Assembly: GCA_022539475.1 (NCBI GenBank)
Contig: VCMS01000086.1
Coordinates: 62,001-126,000, forward strand
Length of the DNA stretch: 64,000 nt
From: Gracilaria domingensis
Taxonomy: Eukaryota; Rhodophyta; Florideophyceae; Gracilariales; Gracilariaceae
Direction of reading: 5' to 3'
Below are positions 1 through 11,516 of this stretch, piece after piece. The number at the start of each line of letters is the position of its first letter. Position 1 is the stretch's first letter. The notes beneath the pieces are model-generated. The model was not told the origin of the DNA, ran no database searches, and saw only the letters and a program-made list of their open reading frames with translations. A program made the position numbers and the translations under genes.

Positions 1-2250
1 AGGTCGCTGGTAACGACTCCCTGAATAGCGTACTGGAGGACCGCGAACGTGGGGACGGTCTGCGTACAGCAGCGCATCTTCCGTCTTCGACGAGGCTTTT
101 GAAGTAGAAGGCAACTCCGTAGTCGGGATAGACACAACGTCTGCCTGTGCGAGGTGTAAGTTATCCACATCGTGGCCAGAAAAGTCCTGCGGTAGCAGTG
201 AAGCTGATGACGACCCTCCTTCGAGGTGCATCGTTTTGGTTGAAACCCGGTATCCGGTGCGTGCGCGCAAGGCGTCTCCCTCCGCCTTCGCGTACTGCAC
301 TAACTCCAGATAGGTAGTCTTCTTCCGGTCCTCCCGTCGCTGGGCAACCAGAGTGCGAATAGCCGGATTCAATCCATTGATAAGGAGTGTACATTGCTTG
401 TTAGAGGAATAAACGTTGCCACAACGGTGGAATGCCTTATTCAGGCGTACCGAGTATTCGGTTTCCAATTCCTTCGGGCGTTGTTTCGTCTCCCGCAGCG
501 CGGTAATAGCTTCCTCGATAGAGATATTTGTCGCATACGAGCGCAACAAATACTGCACGGCTTCAGGCCAGCAGGTAACCCCTCCTTCGGAGCCCGGGGA
601 TGAACCTCTCACAGAGTTGAACTGATCTTCAGCGAGTCCACGTAGAAAATACGGTAGTGCGACATACGCGTGTCCCTCACTCATGCCAAGGATGTCAGCT
701 ACCACTACAAAGGGTGAAAGAAAGTCAAGCACCAGCATGGGATACTCTCCAGTGAACATCTGGTTGCGAAAAGTTAAGGACATGCGCTTGATGCAGTCCT
801 TCATCTTACGCGTTCCACGGGGCGTTCGATTCAAGCTTGAATCTTCCAAACGGTAATACCGGTAAGATAAAAACATTTTAAACAACGGATTCGTCGGTTC
901 CAATTCCCTCAGACTTGAGTGCTTCCTACACCGTTTACGGGTACTGACAACGCCATAGGTGGACGCGGAACTCTGCGAACGCGTAGAGCAAGCACGGCGC
1001 TCACCGTCACCTGACGAACTTGACGATGACGCACCCGCTGAGCGGTTTGAAACAAAAGACGACTGCGACAAATCCCAGTCATACTCGTCAACATCGCTCT
1101 TCTCAGAGCGATTCTTCCCGGACTTCCGGTCACGTGTACGACGAGAACCTCCCGCAAGTGGGGCAGCGCGCGATCATCGTCGCGGATGGTGGCTTCCAAC
1201 GTCTCAAGACGGCCAAGAATGCGAATGAATTTCGTGTCAAACTCCTCGGTGAAACAGGGATATCCTTGAAGAACCTCCAAGAGGGCTTTCACATCTTTCC
1301 GTAATATACGTAGATCTTCAGAAACACCTCCATTGAGGGCAGAGTCTACCTTCAAACGAAGTGTATCGACCTCAGTCGTGAGGGCAGCATGAGAACTTCT
1401 CATGACTGCCGTCTGGGTCTCAAGTGTACGTACTTGAGCCTCCAGTTCCACGACGAGTGCGTCTTTAGCCACAACAACGGGAGCATGGAACTCCAAAGGA
1501 GAAGATGAAGGTCCCCCTACTGGGGCATCATACGACTTCTTTGCTTGGTTCCGGCTTCCGGGTTTCTTTCCTTCTCCACCAAGGGATTCGGGACAGACCG
1601 CGGACGCGGGGGCAATTCTGCGCCAACCGAGGGAGCCTTCGAAGGGCTCGTTCGTTTGCCAGAGACCATCGTCCACGACGAAACAAAACCGGAAAACTGG
1701 GAACGAGCGAACGACCAATCAAATTATCATCGGATGAGTGTAACGTCCTCATCCCAAGGACATTAACCGACAGACCGGGCGAACAGACCGTACCAACGGG
1801 AACAGCCGTATGCGGAATTAGGGCAGTTCGACCAGATTGCTGGGAACAGTAAACAATACGGGGTGACAACGACCGTACCGACGGGAACCTCACACTACGG
1901 AAATAGGTAGTGCAACCAGTAGTGAACCGTTTTTCAAACAAGAACCCAAGATGGAGAAAACGAAGCCGACACGACGTCAGGTCTGTGTAGCTTTCCAAAA
2001 ACACTGTGTAGCGAATCCCCATGAGACAGGACAAAGGGGCAAACCAGGCATGTATCAGAAAACCAGCTTTCTGGATGGCACGACTTCTAAGTCGGGAGAC
2101 GAAATTGTTCTGCAAAGCCAAGCGATAGAAATGACACGCAAGAGGCGCTTTAGACCTCCATTTCATAGAGCTGCAGAGCAGCAGAGAGTTCTTACGGGAA
2201 AACAAGGCTACGCTGGCCGTAACTTCGAGGTCAACTTTTTCTGACAAGGA
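1..2250 (-). mobile_element. Ty3/gypsy retroelement fossil, gag end
   Basis: This is the gag-side end of an old Ty3/gypsy element running off the left edge on the minus strand. The stretch from about 1 to 900 reads on the minus strand as the same gag body seen at 47,529-48,212, and the reading frame at 909-1,718 carries the same gag amino-terminal coiled region as 48,432-49,082 (shared pattern of Leu-Arg-Lys, then Glu-x-Leu-x-x-Leu heptads). Beyond 1,718 lies a leader-like stretch with two imperfect ~90-bp repeats around 1,780-1,925. The copy is broken with several breaks, and pol is not in the window. The right limit is uncertain because no LTR could be recognised. Family assignment rests on similarity to the second copy in this window. 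Confidence 0.6.
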
Positions 2251-4478
2251 AGAGAGCGAAGAGAGGGAAGCGCGTCCAGCGGTAGAAATAACGAAAATGT
2301 CGGTAATAACGTTGGATCGGTGATTGAAGTACTCTTACAATAATGGCGACACTAGGCAGTAGCAGTAAAGAGCCACGCCGGTGATCGTGTTAAAAAAAGT
2401 GGGCAACAGTATGTAGCTTAGCAATTTGTGTATAAAAGGTTCGGAAAATAACAAATGCGGACACAAAATGAACAGGCAATAGCTGCAGTTGTGTTAGAGA
2501 TTCGGCGGGTAACAGTTCATTCACAAGGTGCGAGCTCTTTGTGAAGAGTTAACTACCTACCTAGGATAGAAAGTTAGAGCCGAATACTCGGTTGTTCCGT
2601 TTACTTTCCCACACTGCGCAGCTCATCCTACCAAGTAGTAAAGAGTGCCACTGTCAAGTGGCCAACATGGCTAACTAAATTAAATAATAAATATGTAAAA
2701 CATCCAAAAGGTGGGTACCAACCGTCTATACACGTGTGTCACCATCCAGAAATGCTGTGCCAACGCGTCCAACGTCACTGACCTCCACTTCACAGCAGGC
2801 GCAGTGACATCACCGCAAAAGCGAGCATATGCCGCAAATTGGGTTGCACTACAGGGAGCGTACTAAGTGTGCGGAAAGGCCGAAAAGTGCTTGTGCTTAG
2901 TTCTAACATATTATATAGAGAAAAGTTTTTCTATTTCCATAACATAATCAGCATAATATTTTGTATCTCAAACATGCGGAAGGAGATAGTTACTGCCTTC
3001 TGAAACAGAGTTGTTTTAATGCAAAACATACGAGCTAAATGATGCCACGTTTCCTCGACTTTGCATACTGTTAAGGCAGTAAATAACATATCGAAACAGG
3101 AAGTAGAAGACTTTTTTTCTAGCCATATTCTTCCTACCGCGGGCTTAAAAATTTTCCGAACGATTGTACAAGTACTAAAGCTGAAGTCTGTTCAAATAGG
3201 TCATCCGGATTAATGCTTGTGCACTATCAAGTTTAAAAAATGTGTCAGAGATGAGGTGTTCTGATCCATTATCTTCGTCAGATTGCTCGAACGGTTTAGA
3301 TGAAAACGTTTCTAGTTCCGATTGTGGGGATTTTTCCACATAGTTGACGTATTCCAAAACTTTTCTGGGGTGCTCTTCGTCGATTTACATGGCTAAAAGT
3401 CGTGAAAAAAGAGTATGGATATGGTCAAGGATAGAGCTGCCGTCTTGGGATCTATAAATTGATCGATTACCGATATATCTACTAATATGTACTTTATTTC
3501 CCAAAGTCCGACTATTACACTATTTTGCAACGTAAGGTCAATAGCAAAACTGTATTTGATATAATTGATCACTATCGTTTCGATTTTTTGTAGATCTCTA
3601 ATGTTTCGGTAGTTCGGAGACACATAGCAGGCATTTGCCCATAAGGTTTTGCTACACCGTCTGGTAAGACGGGATGCGTTCAGAGAGTTTCAGGCGGACG
3701 ACACTGCTCTACGGGTGGGAGCAAAGGGAAAACTAAATCCATAAAGGGCACCGCAGAAACCTGCATCGCGAGAGAAGAACAACGCAGGTTCTGCGGCGCA
3801 GCGACGGCAATGGCGATCGCCGGCCATGACGATCGCCAAAAACGCTGGTTGTATACCACAAACGCTGCCGGCGCTCTTTAGATCTCGACTTTACTTAATC
3901 CCGTTCAAAATAAATCATCTTCTTCGTGCTTCAAAGTTCTATCTATATTGAATTGACAATTCAGAACGTCTTACATAAAGATGTTTATATCTCCTGATGT
4001 GTGAGTTGTATTAGAATGGTGTGATGTATTTCGTAATATTGGTGTATCTAACAAGAATTCGATGAATAGCAGTCTAGGTCTATTGTTTCACACGTCTTAA
4101 AGCCTCTTTAAAGCTATTCAAAACAATGTAAAGTTTATAGTACATGAACCTTTGAAGCCATGCTTCTTTGGAATTTAGATATTCTATTGTAGAATCAATG
4201 TTTTCTTATGGTTTTCGTGACTACTGCGTCTCCAGAGCGCAAATTCTACAAACGATACCACTTCGTACCATGGTTTTTGCAATTTTCGTACATAGAAACG
4301 TCCATTCTTGAATTTAAAGCCTTCTAGGTTATATGGCGCGGCCATGTAAATTATCTGTAGTAATAGCTGTTAGTGAAGTTTTACTCACTCGAGCGATAAT
4401 GCTAGTCTTTCTTTTTATCCGTCGGACTGAGAATTGTTCTACCAGGCTGGCTCGACGCTCATTCAATCATGCCTCCAA
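2251..4478. other. Gene-free stretch
   Basis: No convincing coding region was seen on either strand; the few short open frames lack composition or motifs to support them. A TATA-like TATAAAAG lies near 2,430 on the plus strand and could belong to the LTR of the adjacent gypsy fossil. The section from about 2,880 to 4,400 is AT-rich and looks like ordinary spacer. Confidence 0.5.
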
Positions 4479-5947
4479 TCATTCATAAGTGTGCATTACA
4501 GAAACAGGAGCTGGCTGAATGGGGTCAACCCATCGTTCATCTTCGTATTCAGATTCAAAGCGATCCTCAATCGGTGCAGGTGATGTAATGACTTCCGCCC
4601 AAGATTCAGCTTCGCCTGTGACCTCCGCAAGCGGTTCGGGGGAAACAATAAGCTCCTCAAATGGCTCGGGTTGTGGTGATTCGTAGTAGTAGTCGCTCGA
4701 GTAACAGCGTGCGTCATAGGAGTCATAGTACTCATCAGGCGGACATTCTCCACACTCATCTGCCTCAGAAAGGTATACCTGTCCCCGTGGACAAGTGAAG
4801 CACGTCGTCGATCCGGGTGGTGCAAAGCTTCCTTCCATGCAATACTGGCAATAACGCTGATGGCCATGCGCCCTAAAATGATTAAGAGGGCATTCAGATG
4901 CTAGAATTTCCCTGAAGGACATTCGATGCATTCCGAAGAGCCTGGAGCGGTAAACGAGTTCCCACCGCATGGATAGCACGAGTCCAAAACATTCGGCGAG
5001 TCCGTGTATGATCCGGAATAACAATCGATGCATTCGGATGAGTAACTTTCATAGAATTTTCCAGGTGGGCATGTGCCGCAGGTGCCGTCGTTCATCAGCG
5101 CTTCCCCAGCAGTACACTGAACACACTCCGAAGCGCCATAAGCGGAAAATGCGTTCCGACCACACGGATAGCACGAATGTAATACATTCGGCGAGTCCGT
5201 GTATGTTCCAGAATAACAATCGAAGCATTCGGATGCGTAACTTTCATAGTACTTCCCAGGTGGGCATGTGCCGCAACTACCGTCGTTCATCATCGCCTCT
5301 CCAGCAGGACACTGGACACACTCCGTTGAGCCTTCAGTGGAAAATGCGTCTCGGCCGCACTGGTAGCACGACCCCATGACATTTGGAGTGTCAGTGTACG
5401 TTCCTGGGGGACATTGTGTGCATTGGAGAGGGTAGGTGTCATAGTAGGTTCCTGGTGGGCACGTTGCACATGAACCATCCTCCATCAACATCTGTCCCTC
5501 AGGACAGGAAGTGCATTCAGAAGAGCCGATTACGGAGTACGAACCTCTCGCGCATGGCAAACACGGACCTAGTCCGTGTTCCGCTTTGAAGAATCCATAA
5601 TCACATTGCGAGCAGTAACTACCGCTGAGGTATTTCCCAGGTGGACAGGTTCCACACTCTGTTTCATCTATAAGAGCTTGTCCCTCTGGACAGTAGATGC
5701 ATTCAGTTGCTTCTGTGCCAGAATATGTGCTTGGAGGACAGATAAGGCATTCGGTTTGACCGGCTTGCGGCTGATATGTGCCAGAGTAACATGAATCACA
5801 ATATCCGTATCCTTCATCACGCGTCCCTGGTGGACAGATGGTGCAGGTTCCGTTGGAAGCCTCAGTAAATCCGGGTTCGCAAGGGGGGCTGGCTAGCGCA
5901 CCACAGAGGAAAAGGACACAAAGGAGAGAAATGCGGGAAAAGGACAT
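4479..5947 (-). CDS. Secreted Cys-rich GCC2/GCC3-repeat protein (frame broken once)
   Basis: The protein starts with a signal peptide (MSFSRISLLCVLFLCGALA); I chose this ATG at 5,947 because the frame extends 27 codons further upstream without signal character. It then holds about eight repeats of roughly 45-50 residues with the pattern CPPGxxx...CxxC...CxxCPxGxxL...G.CGTCPPG, typical of GCC2/GCC3 (ephrin-receptor-like) Cys-rich modules, and ends in an acidic Pro/Glu-rich tail. The reading frame changes once near 4,900: upstream reads ...CPSGKF, downstream resumes with ASECPLNHF, which matches the corresponding repeat of its neighbours. A small out-of-frame deletion or a sequence error explains this better than an intron, since none gives a good fit. 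Two paralogs follow on the same strand (7,214-8,158 and 8,875-9,839). Likely an extracellular or cell-wall protein; ligand unknown. Confidence 0.75.
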
Positions 5948-7213
5948 GTTGAGATGCGCTGATTGTAGGGACGAGCAGAAGGTTGGGATGGAACTGTCCA
6001 CGAAAAGGGTGTTCATTATTAAATACATGAGCTGCTTGGGAAAGATGAAAAAGTGGGCGCCATGGTGTTCAAGGTGTAGAGCTGCATCGGAAGGTGGTCA
6101 AGGACAAAGCGAGCACATCGTTGGCAATGCTATCAGAAAGCACCGTGGCTGTGGAAGATGCATTGATGGCTCGGTGTTGACAGGGAAAAGGGAACAATTA
6201 TATGGAACAATATGGCATATAGAGATCTGTATGTCTCTAATAGATTTGCAGAGAGAAGAGCGGGAGGAGGGTCGCTGCAGAAAAATGCACGGAAGCCAAC
6301 GAGGTTTACAGGTAATCGCTGCGCACGTGTGTGACAGCTGTAACCTTCTTGCTGCAAGATGCGACATAGTAGTTCAAAGTTTTGAATTCGAATCTATGTG
6401 TAGTCCGGACTCCGAACTTCAGAGTGCACAAGATGCTGGCGCACAATGGTAAACGGAAAAGCTGGGCTTCCACCTCACTTGTCCCTCTCTGGGAAGGGTA
6501 GGCAGTTGCAAGAACTCCCCGACAAATCTCTTTCTCAGTTGTGCACTCACTCTCCCTCCGCGTTACACACGACTTGAAAGCAGCCGACCAGTTTAATGGT
6601 CGCGACGGTCTGTTCACGTTCATGACGGGAACCTCACACTCAGCTGAAGAGTCATCTGTCGCGTTGCAGGAATCCAACGCCTGCGTAGACCACCAGAGAT
6701 GGAGGGCGTCCACTGTTGAAGGACGCAATGAGCCTTCTGACGTCGCACGCCACGCGTTCCACCGTGATACTCACCAAGCGACCGAGTTCGCAGGACAGGT
6801 GGCTCGGCGGAGACATCCAGCAGAAAGCACTCTTTGATGCTTCGTCTGCTCTCCGAAAGAACAGCCCGATTCAGCTCCCTTGAAATGGAGCTGTAAGCGC
6901 TACAGAGCAGTCAACGTCATGATGGCCGAGAATCGAAGGCTGGAAGCACACGGGGCATCGTTGGAAATTGTGGCACACGTGTACTATGCTATATCAATCC
7001 CGATGCATACGAAAGCGCCGTTGTGTTTTTGAAAAAGCACAAACTTTTATTGACTTTTGATCTTTAAAGTCCTGGTCGATGATACAAAACTTAAAAATTT
7101 TTCACTCCCACAGCTTATCGCTACGATTGATATGATGGACGCATCATCATCGCAGACAACCTGTACATATGTACACATAATGCTTTACAGAGACTCTAAA
7201 TGCCGAGCGGCTT
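5948..7213. other. Spacer between Cys-rich paralogs
   Basis: This stretch separates the first and second Cys-rich genes. Open frames of 70-200 codons exist on both strands, but they overlap one another and show no motif, signal peptide or compositional support. I see nothing functional beyond presumable promoter sequence for the minus-strand gene ending at 5,947. Confidence 0.45.
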
Positions 7214-8158
7214 CTACTCTTCCGATCCACATCTGGCGGAAAAGAAGTCGTACGGACAGTCATCTGGGCACACCCCACATGCATCAATAGCTGCAATAAA
7301 TCTCTGCCCCAACGGGCATAAGAAACATGTCGAGGATCCCATTCGAGCGAAGCTGCGTCTAGAACAAGAATCGCAGCGGCGCAGTCCGCCTCTGCTGAAC
7401 CGGTTGTAGCCGCATGGCTCACATTCTAAAGCGGATTCATTGTAGAAGAAACCTGGCGTACATTGAGGCTCACAGTTCTGCGAGCTCTTCGAATATACCT
7501 GCCCAATTGGGCACGTGAAACACGCCGCGGCTCCTCCAGATGCAAATGAGTGTGCTCCGCATGAGAAACATCTGCGCATCACGTTTGGAACGTTTGTAAA
7601 AGTACCAACGGGGCAATCTTCACAACTGAAGCGGGAGCCACTGAAGAACGTGCCCGGTGCGCATCGTCCGCAGCTCCCATCTGCCATGACCGGTGCCTCT
7701 CCCTCAGGGCAAATGGTACAGCTTACGGAACCAAACATAGAGAATCCGCGCAATGGACAAGGTAGACACGGACCTGGGCCCTCCTCCGCTTTGAAAAATC
7801 CTGAGGCACAGCTGATACACGCGGAGCCAGAGTCAGAACCCAAAAGCTCCTTCCCAGCAGGGCAGACTTGACAGGTTCCGTTCGGAAGAAGGGCTTGTCC
7901 GTCTGGGCATGATCCGCAATTCGTTGCGCCAAAAGTGGAATCTGTTCCTGTTGGACATGGGAGACAGGAGCTTTGACCGCCAACAGGCTGAAACGTTCCA
8001 AGACGGCAGGACTCAAAAGAATCCGAAATTCCGGTAAAAGTGCCGGGCTGACATAGTTCGCATGATTGGTTTCTTCCCGATTGTGAGCCAGGAGGGCAAA
8101 TTTCTTGAGCTAACACAAAAACAAAACACAAAATCAGAGCAACCAGCGAAATCTTCAT
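7214..8158 (-). CDS. Secreted Cys-rich GCC2/GCC3-repeat protein, intact
   Basis: A 314-residue protein with a signal peptide of about 18 residues (MKISLVALILCFVFVLAQ) followed by Cys-rich modules through to the C-terminus. The repeated pattern is CxPGxFxP...CLPCPxG...CGxCPxGQALxxNGTC, matching GCC2/GCC3 ephrin-receptor-like repeats. It is the only one of the three local paralogs with an unbroken frame, and it is closest to the 8,875-9,839 copy: shared blocks include SGFFKAEEGP, CLPCPL and STCFLCPxGQ near the C-terminus. All three copies lie on the same strand, so tandem duplication is the simplest origin. The role is probably extracellular; no catalytic residues are visible. Confidence 0.85.
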   Translation of the reverse strand: MKISLVALILCFVFVLAQEICPPGSQSGRNQSCELCQPGTFTGISDSFESCRLGTFQPVGGQSSCLPCPTGTDSTFGATNCGSCPDGQALLPNGTCQVCPAGKELLGSDSGSACISCASGFFKAEEGPGPCLPCPLRGFSMFGSVSCTICPEGEAPVMADGSCGRCAPGTFFSGSRFSCEDCPVGTFTNVPNVMRRCFSCGAHSFASGGAAACFTCPIGQVYSKSSQNCEPQCTPGFFYNESALECEPCGYNRFSRGGLRRCDSCSRRSFARMGSSTCFLCPLGQRFIAAIDACGVCPDDCPYDFFSARCGSEE

Positions 8159-8874
8159 CGCAAAGTACAGCTAGAAAGCATCCGAGATCAGAACCTCTGA
8201 CGCCTCTTGGAGGTGAGAAAGCGGAAGAAGGTTGTATTAGACTGAAGCGTTAGTCAGAAATCTGTTCTATGGTGACCCTAAACAGTCTTTGGTTCTATCT
8301 CAACGAATGAGAAGTGGGCAACAGGTCACTAGGTGTCGGAATCCGACACTCGATATGTTTTTGCTTGGTTAAAACCCAGATTCCTTCGATCGAGTGCTTC
8401 AGACATGGGATAAAGAACGTAACTCCGGTTTTTCTTCCGAATATAAATTCGTAACTTTGGATACACCAATAATGTAGGTCCCAGGCTCCGGCAGGTCCCT
8501 GTCGGGGGCCTTCGAGAACTGTTCACCGTTCATGAAAGTTACGAGTGATTTTCATCGCGCCGAGGTTGACCTTGACCAATTTCTACGGTGCTCAGATCTC
8601 ATTTATTGATGCTCATCATCAACTCGCCCCTTCGCATGCAGTCAGGCCGTACAGTTGCTTCAGCAGCAGTCTGACGTACAAGGGTATTCGTCTTTCACTT
8701 TCAACAAATGGGGAAATCTGATTCGTACGTTGCTCGTGCGATTCGTAGAAACAACATCAAAATATCAATCAGCACAGCGATCCGTGAAGCTGGTAATAGG
8801 TCTCTGTTTGGAACATTTAGGTCAGGATATAATCTTGGTGAAACTGGTAGCATGCCTTTAGTGCGAGGGATCTG
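8159..8874. other. Spacer between Cys-rich paralogs
   Basis: No supported gene. The short open frames (60-70 codons) have no recognisable features. It probably carries the promoter for the gene ending at 8,158 and the 3' end of the next copy. Confidence 0.45.
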
Positions 8875-9839
8875 TTAGAATCCAAATCCACATGTGGCCG
8901 AACAGAATTGGTAAGGTAAATTTTCTGGACACTCTCCACAACCATCAATATCAGGAATATAGTTCTGTCCAGGAGGACATAAGAAACAAGTAGAAGAACC
9001 TATTCTGGCAAAACTACCTTCCGAACAAGGTATGCATGTAGTCGCTCCACCCTGACTGAACTTGTTGACTTCGCACGGCTCGCACTCCAGTCGATCGTAA
9101 AAAAAACCAGGCCCACACTCAGGCTCACAGCTCTGTGTACTGTTAATATAGACCTGCCCAATGGGACATGTGATGCATTGGGTGCCGCCACCCGTCGAAA
9201 ATGAATTTCCTCCACATGAAAAACACTCGCTCATAACGTTTCTTAAGTTTGTAAAGCTTCCAGCCGGACATGGAGAGCAAGCCGTGCTGAATCCCACGAT
9301 GTCTAACAAAGGGACAAGGCTTTCATCGAAAAACGAACCAGGTGGGCATTCCCCACAGCTTCCGTCTGCCATAATCGGAACCTGCTTCTCTGGGCAAAAG
9401 ATGCACTCGGTAGCAGCAAACTCTACGGGGAAGGAACCTAGTGGACAAGGCAGGCAAGGGTCTGGACCCTCCTCTGCTTTGAAGAAACCACTTCTGCATG
9501 GCCAACACTCCAATCTGTCATGTTGACTTCCTCGCCTGCCGGGCAGAAATGACACGTTCCGTTCGGGGAGAGAGCTTGCCCCTCTGGGCATGTTCCGCAC
9601 ATGGAGGCGCCTCTCACCGATTTCGTCCCTGGCGGACATGGGAGGCAAATATCCTGACCCGGTAGGGGCTGAAACGTGCCAGGTTCGCAGGACAAACAGA
9701 AAGTAAAGCTTCCCGTAGCACTGCCTGGTTCACAAGCTCTGCACGTATTATTAAAGAACGGTTCAGAGCCTGGAGAGCAGTTACTCTGAGCGGCGATACA
9801 AGATATAGATGCGAAGAGAGCAAGCACGAAGATGTTCAT
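8875..9839 (-). CDS. Secreted Cys-rich GCC2/GCC3-repeat protein (frame broken once)
   Basis: This is the third paralog. It opens with a signal peptide (MNIFVLALFASISCIAAQ) and the same module order as the intact neighbour at 7,214-8,158. The first ~108 residues read in one frame up to CPAGEEVNMTD, and the remainder reads in another frame from LECWPCRSGFFKAEEGP onward; the intact paralog has the continuous equivalent CPAGKELL...CISCASGFFKAEEGP. The break is near 9,515-9,525 and looks like loss of a very few bases. Corrected length would be about 320 residues against 314 for the intact copy. Either a recent pseudogene or a base-call error. A TATAAATC on the minus strand at 9,976-9,983 lies about 140 bp before the ATG. 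Confidence 0.75.
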
Positions 9840-11120
9840 CGTCGAAGCCCAAAATTGAAAATGGAGACCGGAATAGAATGAGGAGATCTCGCGCTCGTAG
9901 AGTCGAGGAAGCGTAAGAAGTCCGTCATAAGCTGCTTACGAAACAGACCACTTCAGTGCGGTACTGGCTGCAGGTGATTTATATCGCAGCGAATAAGAGG
10001 CAAGCAACAAGGTTCGAGGTGTTTGTTGCTTTTAGTCCTCAAAGCATCTTTTTGAGCTCAAAGTTACATAAATCATTGCTCTTGTGTTTTTCTGCAGTTC
10101 AAATCAAATACCCTTGTAGAGCGGAAACACAATGAACACATTGGGCAAATTTTGTCGTACAAGGCATTCGGAAACGTTTGTACCGTTGGTACCAGGACAT
10201 GATCACATTCGAATGTAGGTGACCTTGCATCTATGCCGTAAAGTTCGGCATAGATCGAAGCTTGCATGAATAGTATTCTTCGACGTCCTACGTTTAATTC
10301 TCTTGCGGAGCATACCAGGGGTAGTGCTATTGTGCTCAACTGGGGACAGGTCGCTGTAATTCAGCGCCGGAGAATAACGGCGTGGACAAGTAAGCGCGGT
10401 GCACACGTACAATACAAAGTGAACGTGTTGCCAAAAATATCGAAGATGTCAGTCAGTCAGTTTGGCATTGGATTTGAGCCGCTACGACATCATGCCGTGT
10501 TGATGTCGACATGACGTCGCAGTGTTTCTAGGACTGTTGCAGCCTTTTGCCGTTCTGTTCCCACCGGTACTACAAAGATACACGTCGCAGCGCTTTGAGG
10601 CGCTGCAGACGCTGCTCTAGCTCCGCAGCTTTTTGAGTCGTACAAGTAGATCCGTTAAGATGTGTGGCGATCAGCAGCTATCAGCACCACACAAGATGAT
10701 TCGTTCGCCGCCTTGCTGCGCAAGCCGCTGTACCGTGTTGTGCCAGCGCATTCTCGGAAATACGAGAGGTCCCATGGCCGCAGTTTCCATGTTGAACGAT
10801 ATCAGCTGTTTCCATCTGCAGCTGAGTGCACCAAGTGAAAGGATTCGCTCATGCACACTCGAGAGACGATGCGTCATGTTCATGGATGGATTCGTGAGCG
10901 TTGTTTCCGCATCAAAATCTGTCATCTACATCGGATCCAAAATCAATTTGCCGATCTCTTTCGAGTTTGATGTGTCATATGTGGCACTTTGTCATATGTG
11001 GCAGAGTTGTAAACCGGGGCGAACCTTCTGGAGCCTTGCCGGCTGCAGCGAGTAAGAGCCTCGGCGCGATCTCTGCGATCCTCTATCTGGCAGAATCTGA
11101 GCATGCTTCCGTCCTATAAG
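9840..11120. other. Intergenic; one doubtful plus-strand open frame
   Basis: No firm gene. A frame with an ATG at 10,660 runs to 11,055 (about 130 codons) and contains an internal echo, QLSAPHKMIRS and QLSAPSERIRS, about 55 codons apart, which could mean a small duplicated protein or just a DNA repeat. A 15-bp direct repeat (TGTCATATGTGGCA plus one base) occurs twice at 10,976-11,003. I do not recognise the translated product. Confidence 0.3.
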
Positions 11121-11124
11121 CGAG

Positions 11125-11154
11125 GTACCAAAGGTAGAAGGATACCTTTGGTAC
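11125..11154. repeat. Perfect 12-bp inverted repeat (hairpin)
   Basis: GTACCAAAGGTA, six bases, then its exact complement TACCTTTGGTAC. It lies at the left edge of the dispersed repeat copy that starts near 11,155. It could be a transposon end, a footprint or a cruciform-forming site. Related GGTACCAAAGG strings occur singly at about 16,042. Confidence 0.7.
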
Positions 11155-11440
11155 ATCTGCCAACTTGCTAGGGCTCTAACAACGTAAATTCGTTACAAAG
11201 AATGTTAATGTCAAACTTCAGGGATCTTAAAAAGTTTTTAAGAATGAGCAGAAATTGGAAAACAAAGACAAAATTAATCGAACAAAGGGGCATTTAACAA
11301 ATCAATAGCTATACATACTATTTATGGCGAAGATAAAACTTGAGACTTAATTTGAAAACCATTTAACCCTATAGTACTACAGAAGTGTGGGAATAGTAGT
11401 GGATGTTAAGGTGCCCAGTGTGTTTTTACTGTAAATGACT
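11155..11440 (+). repeat. Dispersed noncoding repeat, copy A
   Basis: This AT-rich segment aligns along its length with 40,100-40,399: both share CTAACAAYGYAAATTCGTT, AAAGTTTTTAA, the run AACAAAGGG-CAT-TTAACAAAT, ATAAAACTTGAGACTT and the end ACTGTAAATGACTA. Identity by eye is perhaps 70-75 per cent. It has no coding capacity. Just outside copy A's right end and copy B's left end lie AGTCA-rich sequences in opposite orientation, which suggests a MITE-like element with inverted ends. Confidence 0.6.
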
Positions 11441-11516
11441 ACCTTCGGTAAATGTGACTAGCATTTTATTCCATGTGCTAGTCAGTCAGTCATTAGTCAT
11501 TGATTTTTCTATCCAG

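Noticed and set aside
1528-2247. 239-codon minus-strand frame in the gypsy leader
   Set aside because: Composition is not protein-like and it overlaps the better-supported gag frame.
5838-6452. 204-codon plus-strand frame
   Set aside because: It overlaps the signal-peptide end of the minus-strand Cys-rich gene and has no features.
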